Source of the DNA: UBA12191 sp964422295
GTDB lineage: Bacteria > Planctomycetota > UBA8108 > UBA1146
Direction of reading: 5' to 3'
NCBI GenBank assembly: GCA_964422295.1
Contig: CAYRAM010000003.1
Span: 62,001 to 126,000 of the forward strand
Length of the DNA stretch: 64,000 nt
A program made the translations under genes and the position numbers. Every line of letters begins with the position of its first letter. Within the stretch, counting starts at the first letter, position 1. The notes beneath the pieces are model-generated. The model had not been told where the DNA came from. It made no database searches and saw only the letters and a program-made list of their open reading frames with translations. Below are positions 7,994-18,155 of the stretch, in pieces.

Positions 7994-10462
7994 ATGATTC
8001 AGTCCTTTCGAATTTCTGGTTCGACTGTTCCTTTCGCCATCCCAGTGCTGACCGCACTTTTGTTGGCGACACTGTTGGGAACTCCGAGCCTCGTAGAGTT
8101 TGCAGGAGGCCATGAAGATGATCCGAAGGCGCGCAATGTTTTGCCTCCTTACAACGGTCCCGGCTATCGGCGGGATGCAGGAGGGCCTCAACCCTTTGGG
8201 CCTGTAGGTGGGGTTGGAAGTGGCGTCGAATTGATGTCTTGGGTGACTTTGCCAGAGATGCAAGCGGGAATCTCCAATGGCAATGATTGTTGGGGCTACA
8301 CCTCTCCGTCCGGACGTGAGTACGCACTGATGGCACACTCCTCAGGAACCACAGTGATCGAAGTGACCAATCCCGGCAATCCCACGATCTTGGCGACCAT
8401 CAGTGGTCCCAATAGTCTTTGGCGCGATGTAAAAAGTTATGCCGGTTATGCCTACTCCGTCAGCGAAGGTGGTGGAGGAATTCAGGTGATCGACTTGACC
8501 AATGTCGATAATGGAGTCGTCACCCTGGCAGGCTCGGTCAACGATGTCGGGTCTGGTGCATCCCATAATGTTGCTCTGGACGAAGAGAGCGGATTCCTCT
8601 ACCGATGTGGAGGAGGGAGCGCTGGCCTGAGGATCTACACTCTCGCAAACCCGGCAAATCCCACGTTTGTCGGAAGTTGGTCCGATCGCTACGTCCATGA
8701 TGTGCAAGTGAAAAGAATTGCTCATCCGACGACACAGCAGATCAGGGAGATTGCATTCGCCTGTACCGGGAACAACCCCTCGACTTTGGATCTGATCGAT
8801 GTGACAGATAAAGTGAATCCGGTTGTGTTGTCATCGACACCCTATGCCGGCTCCGCTTACTCTCACCAAGGCTGGGTATCTACCGACAATCAATACTTTT
8901 ACTTGGGGGATGAACTGGATGAAAATGGATCCCAGGGTACGAAGACATTCGTTTTCGATATCAGTAACTGGTCCTCGCCCAGTGTTGTGACCGAGTACAT
9001 CAGCAACAATCCTTCTGTGAACCATAATATGTATGTCGTGGGTAACCGCATCTATCAGGCGAATTATCGCAGTGGACTGAGGATTCTGGACGATACTGAT
9101 CCCCTCAACATCAATGAAGTCGGATATTTCGATACGGTGCCAGAAGACGACAATGCCAGTTTTAGCGGACTCTGGAGTTGCTATCCATTCTTCCCCAGCG
9201 GCATCGTCATCGGGAGTGACATGCAGAAGGGGTTGTACGTCTGGAGTGTGCAGCCGGTTCCCTTCACCTTCAGTTATCCCGGTGGGATTCCCGATCTGAT
9301 CAGTCCTGCAGGAGAGACATTGATGGTGGACATCGCCGTCGATCCGGCATTCTCCATCGATGGGGCATCTCCGACCCTTTGGGTTGCTTCAGGAGCCGGT
9401 TTCAACCCGTTCCCAATGCAGCCGATTCCGGGGGGCTTGTATCAAGGCTCCTTCCCTGCGATGCCGTGCGGTATCGATGTCCAGTGGTACGTATCAGCCC
9501 AGGCATTGACGGGAGAACTCCAGCGGGATCCACCCGGTGCACCGTTTAGTTACTATGGAGCAGTCGTGGGCGAAGGACTGACGACACTTGCAGAAGATAC
9601 GATGGAAGTGAATAGCGGCTGGACAGTCGGATTGCCATCAGATACGGCGACGACAGGAGTCTGGGAATTCGGAGATCCCATCGGAACCACAGCCCAACCG
9701 GAGGATGATCATACCCCTGGTGGGGTCTTCTGCTGGTTTACTGGCCAGACCCCACCCGGCGGTGGAGCTGGTTCAAATGACATCGATGGAGGAATTACCA
9801 CTCTCACCTCACCCCTGTTTGATGTTTCAGCAGGCGTAGATCCGGTGTTGCAGTATTTCCAGTGGTACTCCAATGATGCAGGAGCAAATCCGGCTACAGA
9901 CTTCTTCAGGGTTGAAATCAGTTCCGATGCGGGAGCAACTTGGACATTACTCGAACTCACCGGTCCATCGGGGCCCAATGTGAGTGGAGGCTGGATACTC
10001 AGGGAGTTTCCTCTCTTGAGCGTGATCTCGCTGACCGATAGCGTTCAATTGAGATTTATCGCTTCTGACTTGGGTGCAGCCTCCGTGGTCGAAGCAGCGA
10101 TCGATGATGTGAGAATCACAGATGTCGATTGCAACGACTGCAATGGTAACGGCATCGATGATGATATAGACATCACCTCTGGGACCAGTGCCGATGTCAA
10201 CGGTGATGGGATTCCTGATGAGTGCCAGTGCACTGCTTTTGTTCGCGGAGAAGTCAACCTGGATGGAGTTGTGGATCTGTCAGATTGCATCTCTCTTCTG
10301 CTTCACCTCTTCGATGGTGCACCGGGACCAGATCCTGTGGAGCGGGGGGATGTCAATAGTTCCGGCTCCACCGACATTTCGGATGTGGTCTATCTGGTGG
10401 AGTACCTGTTCCAGTCAGGTCCACCCCCGGGGTTCCCATTCCCCGATCCGGATTGCCCCTGA
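7994..10462 (+). CDS. secreted choice-of-anchor B propeller protein with C-terminal dockerin-like module
   Basis: An 822-residue secreted protein. A signal peptide (PVLTALLLATLLG) is followed at about 80-420 by a propeller of LVIVD-type repeats (for example YALMAHSSGTTVIEVTNPGN and GIQVIDLTNVDNG), as in the choice-of-anchor B family. A beta-rich segment with ESGWTV-like and DIDGGITTLTSPLFDVS motifs lies at about 530-705. A short DCNGNGIDDDIDI and DVNGDGIPDEC linker precedes the dockerin-like module (about 745-822) with two calcium loops, EVNLDGVVDLSD and DVNSSGSTDISD. No enzymatic residues are apparent, so a binding or display role is likely. There is no good ribosome-binding site before ATG 7994, the only start that gives the signal peptide. 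It converges with the hydrolase gene, with four bases between the stops. Confidence 0.85.
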   Translation: MIQSFRISGSTVPFAIPVLTALLLATLLGTPSLVEFAGGHEDDPKARNVLPPYNGPGYRRDAGGPQPFGPVGGVGSGVELMSWVTLPEMQAGISNGNDCWGYTSPSGREYALMAHSSGTTVIEVTNPGNPTILATISGPNSLWRDVKSYAGYAYSVSEGGGGIQVIDLTNVDNGVVTLAGSVNDVGSGASHNVALDEESGFLYRCGGGSAGLRIYTLANPANPTFVGSWSDRYVHDVQVKRIAHPTTQQIREIAFACTGNNPSTLDLIDVTDKVNPVVLSSTPYAGSAYSHQGWVSTDNQYFYLGDELDENGSQGTKTFVFDISNWSSPSVVTEYISNNPSVNHNMYVVGNRIYQANYRSGLRILDDTDPLNINEVGYFDTVPEDDNASFSGLWSCYPFFPSGIVIGSDMQKGLYVWSVQPVPFTFSYPGGIPDLISPAGETLMVDIAVDPAFSIDGASPTLWVASGAGFNPFPMQPIPGGLYQGSFPAMPCGIDVQWYVSAQALTGELQRDPPGAPFSYYGAVVGEGLTTLAEDTMEVNSGWTVGLPSDTATTGVWEFGDPIGTTAQPEDDHTPGGVFCWFTGQTPPGGGAGSNDIDGGITTLTSPLFDVSAGVDPVLQYFQWYSNDAGANPATDFFRVEISSDAGATWTLLELTGPSGPNVSGGWILREFPLLSVISLTDSVQLRFIASDLGAASVVEAAIDDVRITDVDCNDCNGNGIDDDIDITSGTSADVNGDGIPDECQCTAFVRGEVNLDGVVDLSDCISLLLHLFDGAPGPDPVERGDVNSSGSTDISDVVYLVEYLFQSGPPPGFPFPDPDCP

Positions 10463-10466
10463 GTAA

Positions 10467-12764
10467 TTATTCGAGTCGAAGGTCGTCCAGCCCAAAGCGA
10501 ACGTCGAAGGGTGCACTCCCATCGGTGGTGAATTCCCAATCGAGGCTTCCCAAGGATTGCAGATCCAGATTGGGCTCAATTTGCAGGAAGTCCCCCAGCG
10601 GAATCACCACATCCATATAGCGTTGCTGTTTCAGTGGCACGACCGGAGCAGTGGCAACCGTTTGCGGATGATTTCCATTGGCGGGGAGGTAATCCCTGAG
10701 ATTGATGGTTGCAGATCGGGATTGAAGATCGGTAAGGGTCAAGTTGGCCTCAAAGTACCACCCCATATTGTCGAGACCTCCATGGACATCGTGATTCTTG
10801 ATGCGGAATCGCAGAGATTTGCGTTCCCCCGCTGCCAGGGGATCGAAGACGAATCCGAGGGGCATGTTGATCGAGGCTGTTCCCTGGCTGGGCAGAATGC
10901 AGATCAGATTCGTGATCTCGGGGATGGGCAGGGGGAGGGGAAAGGGCCAATCGTAGCAGGGACCCGTTTGAAACAAGACCATGTTGGATGGGGTGATCTC
11001 ATAGCCACGCAAGTTATCGGGAAAGTTTGAAAAGTCATCCAGTAACAGCGTTCCTGACAGATTTCTTCTGCTGGCAACGATCTCGAGGTTTTGCACGGCA
11101 CCGGTTCCCCCATAAAGATGCCCTTCGATGCTGAGATCATCGAAGGCGTGTCGCCTCAGGAAAGCGAGGAGCCATCTTCTCGAAATGTCCCGCTGCAGGG
11201 TCCGTGGGATATAGGGGCAGGAATCGACATTCGGGGAGACGGGAGTCCAGTCACAAGGTGCGCAGCCGAGGTTTGAAGAATCGCTGCTGTATCCATGACA
11301 TCCACCCAGAATGCACACGGTTGTTGCCATCCCCGTCATCCTCTCCAGAAGTCGTTCTGCATAAGGATAAATCACATCCGAATCTTGTTCGGCGGTGACA
11401 CTGATCAAGGGGATGTGGGGTAATCGGTGCCACCGGTTGGTATTGCCGATCCATGAATCCTGCATGGCATCGGTCGGCTGAAGCAGGAGCAAGCCGCGGA
11501 TATCGGAGTCCGTTTCTGCAGCGGTGACGGCGGCAGATGCCCCCCGGGAGTGCCCTGCAAAAAAGATGCGGCGGCTATCCACCAGTCCGAAAATCGGCGA
11601 GCCCGGCAGCTGTGCGGTTTCTTCAACGATTTCCCGTGTTTTGAGGATCAACTTTGCAGCATCGTCGTGTCCTCCCCAGCAGTACCAATCGGGATAGAGG
11701 TCGAAGGAGAATGAATTCCCCACCGAAACGCAAATGATGCCATGGGTTGCCAGAAAACCGAGAATCCCGTCATATTCGTCCCAACTGAACCCTGTGCCAT
11801 GGTGAAAGATCATGACCGGGGCCGCTTCCGTCAGTCCCTGGGGGATCAGCATCCTCATCGGCTTCAGTTCAGTGATTTGATCTGCAGGGGGAGGGCTGGA
11901 GTTGCAATTCCACAGGGGATACGGAGGAGGCCAGGGGAGAGGGTGGGTGTGTTCAAAGAAGGTATTGAAGACATTGAGGGTGTAAGGGCCCGGTTGATCG
12001 AGTCCTTGTGGCGGCTGAATATTCGATTCTGATTCGTCGAAGGCGGCCAGTCTGCAGCGGAAGAGGACGATTTCACCGAGGGAGTCCACTGCATAGAGGA
12101 CGGATTCGTGCAGGCCCGCTGGTATCGTCGAACCGGTAATTATTCCCGAGTTGAAATCCAAAACCAGATCTCCAGGGAGAGTCTCTCCTGGCATCAGGCC
12201 GAAGGAGCGGAAAGGAATCTGCTCCTGGATCAGGCCTGAACTGTTCCCGGTTTGCCAGATCACTTCGGGGATTCGCTCGGAAGGAAGTTCTGCAAGATAG
12301 GGCAGACCCTGACGAAAAGTGGGCAGAGTCCACTGCCTTTCCTCGGTGATCTGTCCGATGGAGCAGGGGGGGGAAGCGCAGTCGAGGCCGTTGGGAATGG
12401 GGCTTATTCCGCAATCGGGGTAAGGAGCGGGGAGTTCAACGGGATTCCCCAGAAAGATCAGACCCAAGAGGGTGATGACGTCATCGAGCAGAAGATTGCC
12501 ATCGAGGTTCACGTCTGCAGAGGCTTCACAGGGGAGTCCTGACCCCGCTCCGAACAATTCTTCAAGGAGCAGAACCGGATCACTGAGGTCGTGCACAAGA
12601 TCCCCGTTGACATCTCCCCGGAGGAATCCCTGGAGAGTGCCAGACTGGGCAAACAAACTAATTTCGGTCGACAACAGGGTTACGAAGAGAATCGTGATCC
12701 CCATTGCCCCTATCCTCGGCACATCCTTCAAGCCTGTACCTGCCTTTCGTGACATGGCCGCCAT
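10467..12764 (-). CDS. secreted alpha/beta hydrolase with N-terminal dockerin-like module
   Basis: A 765-residue protein with a signal peptide ending near SLFAQ (residue 40). The dockerin-like module comes first (about residues 46-135): DVNGDLVHDLSD, DVNLDGNLLLDD and the cysteine tail PDCG..GLDC..PPC. A putative-Ig-like segment lies at about 140-245. An alpha/beta hydrolase domain spans about 260-565, with nucleophile elbow GHSRG (Ser406), oxyanion strand MIFHHGTGFS, candidate acid Asp in AEQDSDVIYP, and His in GGCHGY. The domain resembles platelet-activating-factor acetylhydrolase or chlorophyllase-like esterases, but the substrate is unknown. The C-terminal 190 residues are beta-rich and unassigned. 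ATG 12764 follows GGAGG by six bases. It is the only dockerin-like protein here with the module at the N-terminus. Confidence 0.82.
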   Translation of the reverse strand: MAAMSRKAGTGLKDVPRIGAMGITILFVTLLSTEISLFAQSGTLQGFLRGDVNGDLVHDLSDPVLLLEELFGAGSGLPCEASADVNLDGNLLLDDVITLLGLIFLGNPVELPAPYPDCGISPIPNGLDCASPPCSIGQITEERQWTLPTFRQGLPYLAELPSERIPEVIWQTGNSSGLIQEQIPFRSFGLMPGETLPGDLVLDFNSGIITGSTIPAGLHESVLYAVDSLGEIVLFRCRLAAFDESESNIQPPQGLDQPGPYTLNVFNTFFEHTHPLPWPPPYPLWNCNSSPPPADQITELKPMRMLIPQGLTEAAPVMIFHHGTGFSWDEYDGILGFLATHGIICVSVGNSFSFDLYPDWYCWGGHDDAAKLILKTREIVEETAQLPGSPIFGLVDSRRIFFAGHSRGASAAVTAAETDSDIRGLLLLQPTDAMQDSWIGNTNRWHRLPHIPLISVTAEQDSDVIYPYAERLLERMTGMATTVCILGGCHGYSSDSSNLGCAPCDWTPVSPNVDSCPYIPRTLQRDISRRWLLAFLRRHAFDDLSIEGHLYGGTGAVQNLEIVASRRNLSGTLLLDDFSNFPDNLRGYEITPSNMVLFQTGPCYDWPFPLPLPIPEITNLICILPSQGTASINMPLGFVFDPLAAGERKSLRFRIKNHDVHGGLDNMGWYFEANLTLTDLQSRSATINLRDYLPANGNHPQTVATAPVVPLKQQRYMDVVIPLGDFLQIEPNLDLQSLGSLDWEFTTDGSAPFDVRFGLDDLRLE

Positions 12765-13138
12765 TCATCCCCTCCATCATATCCGCATACAAATGATTAA
12801 CATTAGTGCGATCTTTTCTCGGGAAAACTTACCTTGTGACAAGTTTCGTTAATGCACTCTATCGGCGCGATACTCGTCAAATGCCATTAAATCGTTGCTT
12901 AATGGGTATTTGGGACTTTATTAGCCGCTATTTAGCCGGTTGAGTTATTTATTTGTAATGCTAGTATTGCAGAATCATGAGGTGCAAATTTTTACGAATG
13001 TAATGCATATTGTTACTTTTGTAGGCACCGAGTGCACGCATAGGCAATTCCGGATTTCGAGAGTGTGTCACTCGATTTTCCGCTAGATAAGCGCCCCCTT
13101 GGGGGCCTGGCTTCAGCGAGCCATTGGGAGGAGACACC
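12765..13138. other. divergent AT-rich intergenic region
   Basis: A 374-base gap between the divergent hydrolase and large peroxidase genes. It is visibly more AT-rich than its flanks, and I see no credible coding frame in it. It holds a promoter candidate for the plus-strand gene and two GC-rich hairpins just before that gene's ribosome-binding site: GCCCC/GGGGC within 13093-13106, and TGGCT/AGCCA at 13107-13122. Confidence 0.6.
12940..12967 (+). promoter_or_regulatory. promoter candidate for the large peroxidase gene
   Basis: TTGAGT at 12940-12945 and TAGTAT at 12962-12967 are separated by 16 bases within an AT-rich stretch. Transcription would start near 12975, giving a leader of about 165 bases that contains the two hairpins in front of the ribosome-binding site. 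Confidence 0.4.
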
Positions 13139-16100
13139 ATGTCAGATCTTCGCAAGAAGTCTGCAAGTCCATTTTTCTCTGGGCAGGCGGTCGATTTCAA
13201 AGTCGTATACGCGCTCTTCGCGGTAATTTTGCTGGTGGTGATGGGAAACAGGGCGGAAGCCCAGTCAGATCCGGTTCCACCGGCTGCTCCCACCAACCTC
13301 GCCTGCATCGTTGAAGTGGCCCATGTCGATCTTTCATGGACAAATACGGGGCAGTACGACCAGGTGATCATCCGCCGAAATGGCGTCATGCTGATCATTC
13401 TGGAAGGAACTGCGACCACATACCTGGATATGGATGTTCCAGCGAATTTCCACCTCTACTCGGTTCATGGGTTGACCACGGGATCGACGGGGCAGGCTGA
13501 GGGAGAAGGGGCTGAATGCACCGTATTCCTGATTCCTCCTCCCATTGAGCCCGAATTGGAAGTCCCGGCTGCGCTCAATTTCCTCCCTGTACCGTTTCCA
13601 GATAACCTCTTCGATTTCATTGCCGATCCCAATATGGCCATCGCATTGGGTAAGGCCTTTTTCTGGGATATGCAAGCTGGATCCGATGAAGAAATGGCAT
13701 GCGGAACATGCCATTATCACGCCGGTTCCGACAATCGCAGAACTCACCAGCTATACACAGGGCACAATGAAATTTTTGACCTTGCCGAAGCGAATCATGG
13801 TCTTGCCGCCGAAGATTTCCCCTTCCACAAATTGACGAATCCCAATGACAACGCCTCAGCAGTAATCCGGAGTGTCGATGACGTTTCTGGATCGGCGGGG
13901 ATTTTACACTCCCATTTTGGTGGATTGATCGAAGATGCCAATGGCAATATCCAAGAAAGCCTGACCACCCTTGTGAACCCTGACTCAATCAAGGTCAATG
14001 TTGATGGCACTTTGGTTCAGATGCGGAACACGACGAATCGGAACACTCCGACCGTCATCAACGCCATCTACTTCCTTGAAACTTTTTGGGATGGCAGAGC
14101 CTCCTTCTGGTTCAACGGTCGCGATAATTGGGGACCGAGAAATCCAGATGCATTTGTCTACAAGGCTCAGCCCGACGGTTCGGTGACTCAAGAGAGCATT
14201 CTCCTCGACAAGGCCTCCCTGGCTTCACAGGCAGCGGCTCCCATCATCAGCGGTAATGAGATGTCTGGCCACGGCAGGGATCTGCTGAAGGTGGGCAAGA
14301 AACTGCTCACTCGTCAGCCGCTGGGAACCCAGGAAGTGCACCCCAATGACAGCGTTTTGGGTCCCATACGTGATGGAGTCGATGGCAAGGGTCTGGATAC
14401 TACCTATCAGGATATGATTCAGTCTGCCTTCGTCATGTCTTGGTGGAACAGCAATCAGCTCTTTGGACCGGACCTGCAGCCGCTCTATGTTCTGGATTCC
14501 AATGGGATTCCCACCGACGTGCCCCTGACTGGTGCACCGAGCAACCTCGATCAATTCACCATGATGGAAGCCAACTTCTCACTCTTCTGGGGATTGGCGA
14601 TCATGATGTACGAGTCGACTCTCGTCTCAGATGATTCCCCGTACGATCGTTGGTGGAGAGCCCAGCGTAACCCCGCTGATCCCGATGGGGACATCAATGC
14701 CCTGACCCCACAGGAGCATGAGGGGATGTCTGTTCTCGCCAATTCCACGTGCATGTTCTGCCACACCACTTCCCTGTGGTCGAGTGCCGGAACCAGCAAG
14801 ATCCTGACAGTCCTTGAGCCTGAGGCCTCTGAGATCGAAGCGCTCCTTGAGCGCATGCCGATGAGGGACATGCAACTTTCCGTCTACGACGGTGGATTCT
14901 ACAACCTGAGTGTGACCCCGACAGTAGAAGACATCGGACGTGGTGGAATCGATCCATTCAATCACAGTTTCTCCATCGTCAGAACTTTCCAGGAGAAAGC
15001 GAATATCGGAGTCGCTGACGAGGATGGAGACGGGATTCTCAACCAGGCAGATCCTGATTTCGTGTTCCACGACTTCCAGCCTTTTGCGGACCATGTTCTC
15101 GTGGTGACTCCTCCGCCTGCACCCTGGGAAGACACCAACATGGACGGGATGTTTAAGACCCCAACTCTGCGAAACGTTGAGTTGACAGGGCCTTACTTCC
15201 ACAACGGAGGTACGTCGACCCTTGAACAAGTCGTGACCTTCTACGCCCGGGGAGGAAATTTCCCTGACATTAATTTGGATACGCTTGCACCAGAAATGAT
15301 CCCAACACCCTTCCTGTCGGTGGACGAACAGCGCAAAAAGGCAATGGTTGCATTCCTTGAATCGCTCACCGATGACAGGGTTCGCTGGGAGAAAGCGCCC
15401 TTTGACCGTCCGGAGATCCGGATTTCTGAAGGAGCGCTGTTCACTCCGATCAATGGGGATGTGATTCACGGCAATGACAACGTTGCCGTCGATCGATTCA
15501 AGACGATCCCTGCGGTCGGTGCAGAGGGTCGTGCTGTCGAAACTGACAGTGAGGGACGCCCCCTCGATCCGTTGGTCAAGTTCCTTCAACCGACCAGGGT
15601 CAAAGATCTTTCCTGTACTTCCGGAGAGAGTTCAGTCAGTCTCACCTGGCTTCCTTACGAGTTCCCCTTCGATTCTGCAACGAGTATCAAGGTATTGAGG
15701 AACAATCAGGAGATTGCTTTGTTGGGCCGGGATGAGAGTTCCTTTACCGACCTCAATGTTCCCCCCGGTGAGCATATCTACACGGTTCGAGGTGAAGACG
15801 CCCACGCGGGCCTCAACGCTGAGTGCTCAGCCATCTTCTTGCCACCCGCTCCCTTGGATCTTTCGGTGAATGTCAACCATAACCAGGTGAGCATCCAGTG
15901 GACCAATCCTTGGCCTTACCACTCCATCGACATCTTCCGTAACGGAGTCAAAGTGGCGGACGCACTTTCAGGCGTTTCTGAAGTCTTCGTCGATGCGGGA
16001 GTTCCTGCGGGGATGCACCAATACGAAATTGTTGGACGCATTATCTCGTTGCACACCGGAATCTTGATTCACAGCCCAGCGAGTTCCATTTCCGCTGAGC

Positions 16101-17878
16101 GCGCTCCCTTTGCTCCCGAGATCCTGGGTTGTTCTCAGCCGCTTCAAGGCCAAAATCAGGTCACTTGGATCAATGCCGAGAGCTTTGAGTCCCTGAGCAT
16201 TGCCAGAAATGGCGAATTGATCGCTGACCTTCCCGGTGATGCGACCTCTTACACAGACAACGATTCGTTGCCAGGAGACTCCAACTACTCCCTGCAATCC
16301 ACGGTGGAGGGGCTAACCTCCTCCGAGGCGACCTGTCTCGTGCAGAGAGCACCATTACCCGTCAGTTCACTGAGTTGCTCCAACAATGGGGGCATCGGAA
16401 TTCTCAGTTGGGTTAATGCCGAAGTTTGGGAGCAAGCAGAGATCCACAGGGATGGACAGTTGATCGCAATCCTGACAGGCAACGAAAACACCTACCAGGA
16501 TGATTTCCTGGGCAACGCCGGATCTGGTCTTCATCAGTATGTGATCAGGACATTCTTTGACGGTCTGACTGAAGGAGAATCCTCCTGCAGTCTTTTGGTT
16601 GCTCCTAATCCAGTCGTGATGTTCCAGTGTGACCCCATTTCGGGAGGCGTACTGCTTTCTTGGACGAACACGGATACTTACCACTCCATAGAGGTTATGC
16701 GGGGAACCGAGTTGATGGTCACGCTTCCTGGTGGCTCAAACTCCTACTTCGATAATCAGACGACCAGTGGTGTTGTGACTTACATCCTGACCGCGATTCG
16801 CGATAGCGTGCCTTCCGAGTCCAGGGATTGTACAGCAGTGATTCCAGCCTCTCCGATCACGGACCTGATTTGTTCCGGTGGTGCAGGTGGGAACACCCTG
16901 ACCTGGACCAATAACGGGATCTACGACCAGATCGAGGTCCTGCGTGACGGAGCTTCGATCGCCACCATCGCAGGCACTGAGAGCAGCTACCTGGATGGGG
17001 CAGCAGCGGGAGGAACTTCCCTTTACCAACTCGAGTCTCAGTTCTCCGGGATTACTTCAGAGGCGTCTAACATTTGCTCAGCCTCCTTGGAACCTCTTCC
17101 GATCACAGATCTTCAGTCGATCGTCGTAGAAAACTGTCAAGGCGATGTGCTGCTCTCATGGGTCAACAATGAAAGTTACGACACCATTAGAGTCGAGCGT
17201 AACGGGATTCCGTTGGTGACCCTGCCAGGGCAATTGACCACCGCTGCGATTGATGTTGTGGGTCAAGGTGTCCACGAGATTTCACTGATCCCGGCCATCG
17301 ACAATATCGACGGCCCTGCAACGAACACGCAAGTCGATAACTCTGTAGATCCAGTGGTTGTACCCACCGACTTCTCGGGAACCGTCGATACTGCTACATG
17401 CCAGGCAAGCTTGACTTGGACCAACCAGGGAACCTACTCCAGTTTGAGAGTGGTTTCAAATGGAGTCATTCTTGTGCAGCTTCCTGGTGCAGCGACTTCA
17501 ACCGTGGTCTCACTTTCCGGCTCTGGCGTCCACACCCTTGGATTGGTTGCCGTAGGCGAATGTGGAGAAGCAGTGATGGTTCCAGGATTGCTGGAGTTTG
17601 ATTGTTCTCAGAGATTCCTGCGAGGTGATCACAACGGTGACGGAACTGTGGATATCTCGGATGCCATGTCGCTTCTGAGTTCCCTCTTTGCCAATGGAGT
17701 CACGACCTGTGAAGACGCCGCAGATGCCAATGACGATGGAAACATCGACGTCTCCGACGCAGTGAGGACACTCCAGTATCTCTTTGCGGGATCGACGATC
17801 CCTGCTCCGATCGATGCTTGTGGTGTTGATCCGACCGATGACGGTCTGGATTGTGCGCAGGGGTCCACGTGCCCCTGA
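13139..17878 (+). CDS. giant secreted di-haem cytochrome c peroxidase with Fn3-like repeats and dockerin-like module
   Basis: A 1579-residue protein. A signal or anchor segment lies at about 21-41 (VVYALFAVILLVVMG). One Fn3-like repeat follows (about 48-130), then a di-haem peroxidase domain (about 145-745) with haem motifs CGTCH (188-192) and CMFCH (about 538-542) and the late signature KTPTLRNVELTGPYFHNGG. Eight more Fn3-like repeats (about 820-1480) share the pattern LSWTN..xYDxIxVxRNG. A dockerin-like module closes the protein (about 1490-1579: DHNGDGTVDISD, DANDDGNIDVSD, three-Cys tail). The peroxidase part is much longer than standalone family members, with a roughly 350-residue insertion between the haem sites. 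The start at ATG 13139 follows GGGAGGAG. The enzyme probably acts outside the cell or at its surface. Confidence 0.9.
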   Translation: MSDLRKKSASPFFSGQAVDFKVVYALFAVILLVVMGNRAEAQSDPVPPAAPTNLACIVEVAHVDLSWTNTGQYDQVIIRRNGVMLIILEGTATTYLDMDVPANFHLYSVHGLTTGSTGQAEGEGAECTVFLIPPPIEPELEVPAALNFLPVPFPDNLFDFIADPNMAIALGKAFFWDMQAGSDEEMACGTCHYHAGSDNRRTHQLYTGHNEIFDLAEANHGLAAEDFPFHKLTNPNDNASAVIRSVDDVSGSAGILHSHFGGLIEDANGNIQESLTTLVNPDSIKVNVDGTLVQMRNTTNRNTPTVINAIYFLETFWDGRASFWFNGRDNWGPRNPDAFVYKAQPDGSVTQESILLDKASLASQAAAPIISGNEMSGHGRDLLKVGKKLLTRQPLGTQEVHPNDSVLGPIRDGVDGKGLDTTYQDMIQSAFVMSWWNSNQLFGPDLQPLYVLDSNGIPTDVPLTGAPSNLDQFTMMEANFSLFWGLAIMMYESTLVSDDSPYDRWWRAQRNPADPDGDINALTPQEHEGMSVLANSTCMFCHTTSLWSSAGTSKILTVLEPEASEIEALLERMPMRDMQLSVYDGGFYNLSVTPTVEDIGRGGIDPFNHSFSIVRTFQEKANIGVADEDGDGILNQADPDFVFHDFQPFADHVLVVTPPPAPWEDTNMDGMFKTPTLRNVELTGPYFHNGGTSTLEQVVTFYARGGNFPDINLDTLAPEMIPTPFLSVDEQRKKAMVAFLESLTDDRVRWEKAPFDRPEIRISEGALFTPINGDVIHGNDNVAVDRFKTIPAVGAEGRAVETDSEGRPLDPLVKFLQPTRVKDLSCTSGESSVSLTWLPYEFPFDSATSIKVLRNNQEIALLGRDESSFTDLNVPPGEHIYTVRGEDAHAGLNAECSAIFLPPAPLDLSVNVNHNQVSIQWTNPWPYHSIDIFRNGVKVADALSGVSEVFVDAGVPAGMHQYEIVGRIISLHTGILIHSPASSISAERAPFAPEILGCSQPLQGQNQVTWINAESFESLSIARNGELIADLPGDATSYTDNDSLPGDSNYSLQSTVEGLTSSEATCLVQRAPLPVSSLSCSNNGGIGILSWVNAEVWEQAEIHRDGQLIAILTGNENTYQDDFLGNAGSGLHQYVIRTFFDGLTEGESSCSLLVAPNPVVMFQCDPISGGVLLSWTNTDTYHSIEVMRGTELMVTLPGGSNSYFDNQTTSGVVTYILTAIRDSVPSESRDCTAVIPASPITDLICSGGAGGNTLTWTNNGIYDQIEVLRDGASIATIAGTESSYLDGAAAGGTSLYQLESQFSGITSEASNICSASLEPLPITDLQSIVVENCQGDVLLSWVNNESYDTIRVERNGIPLVTLPGQLTTAAIDVVGQGVHEISLIPAIDNIDGPATNTQVDNSVDPVVVPTDFSGTVDTATCQASLTWTNQGTYSSLRVVSNGVILVQLPGAATSTVVSLSGSGVHTLGLVAVGECGEAVMVPGLLEFDCSQRFLRGDHNGDGTVDISDAMSLLSSLFANGVTTCEDAADANDDGNIDVSDAVRTLQYLFAGSTIPAPIDACGVDPTDDGLDCAQGSTCP

Positions 17879-18125
17879 TGACAGGGAAGGATTTCGATTC
17901 CTATGTTTCAAGGAGTCGAGACTCTTCGATTGACATGATAGTCATGATTGACAAAAGTGAGATATCCTGAATAGTGTGACTTGGTAGTAAAGTAATGAAA
18001 ATTCAGGACTAAGGGTACTTGAAAGTAGAGTTTGAATAAATAACATAAGGCATGGATTGTAAGTCCTAGGAGATGGGCAGGATCCACTAATCGCCATATT
18101 GCGGTTGTCTTATGCAAAATTTCTT

Positions 18126-18151
18126 AGCGGCGGAAATCCGCCGAGGTGGTG
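18126..18151 (+). promoter_or_regulatory. perfect hairpin abutting the ribosome-binding site
   Basis: CGGCGG and CCGCCG form a six-base-pair stem around AAAT at about 18128-18143. The 3' arm runs directly into the Shine-Dalgarno sequence GAGGTGGTG (18143-18151), seven bases before ATG 18156. A hairpin here could affect ribosome access or mRNA stability. No known riboswitch class is recognised. Confidence 0.4.
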
Positions 18152-18155
18152 TGAA

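Noticed and set aside
14627..15589. Open frame of 320 codons on the minus strand
   Set aside because: Antisense to the second haem region of the large peroxidase.
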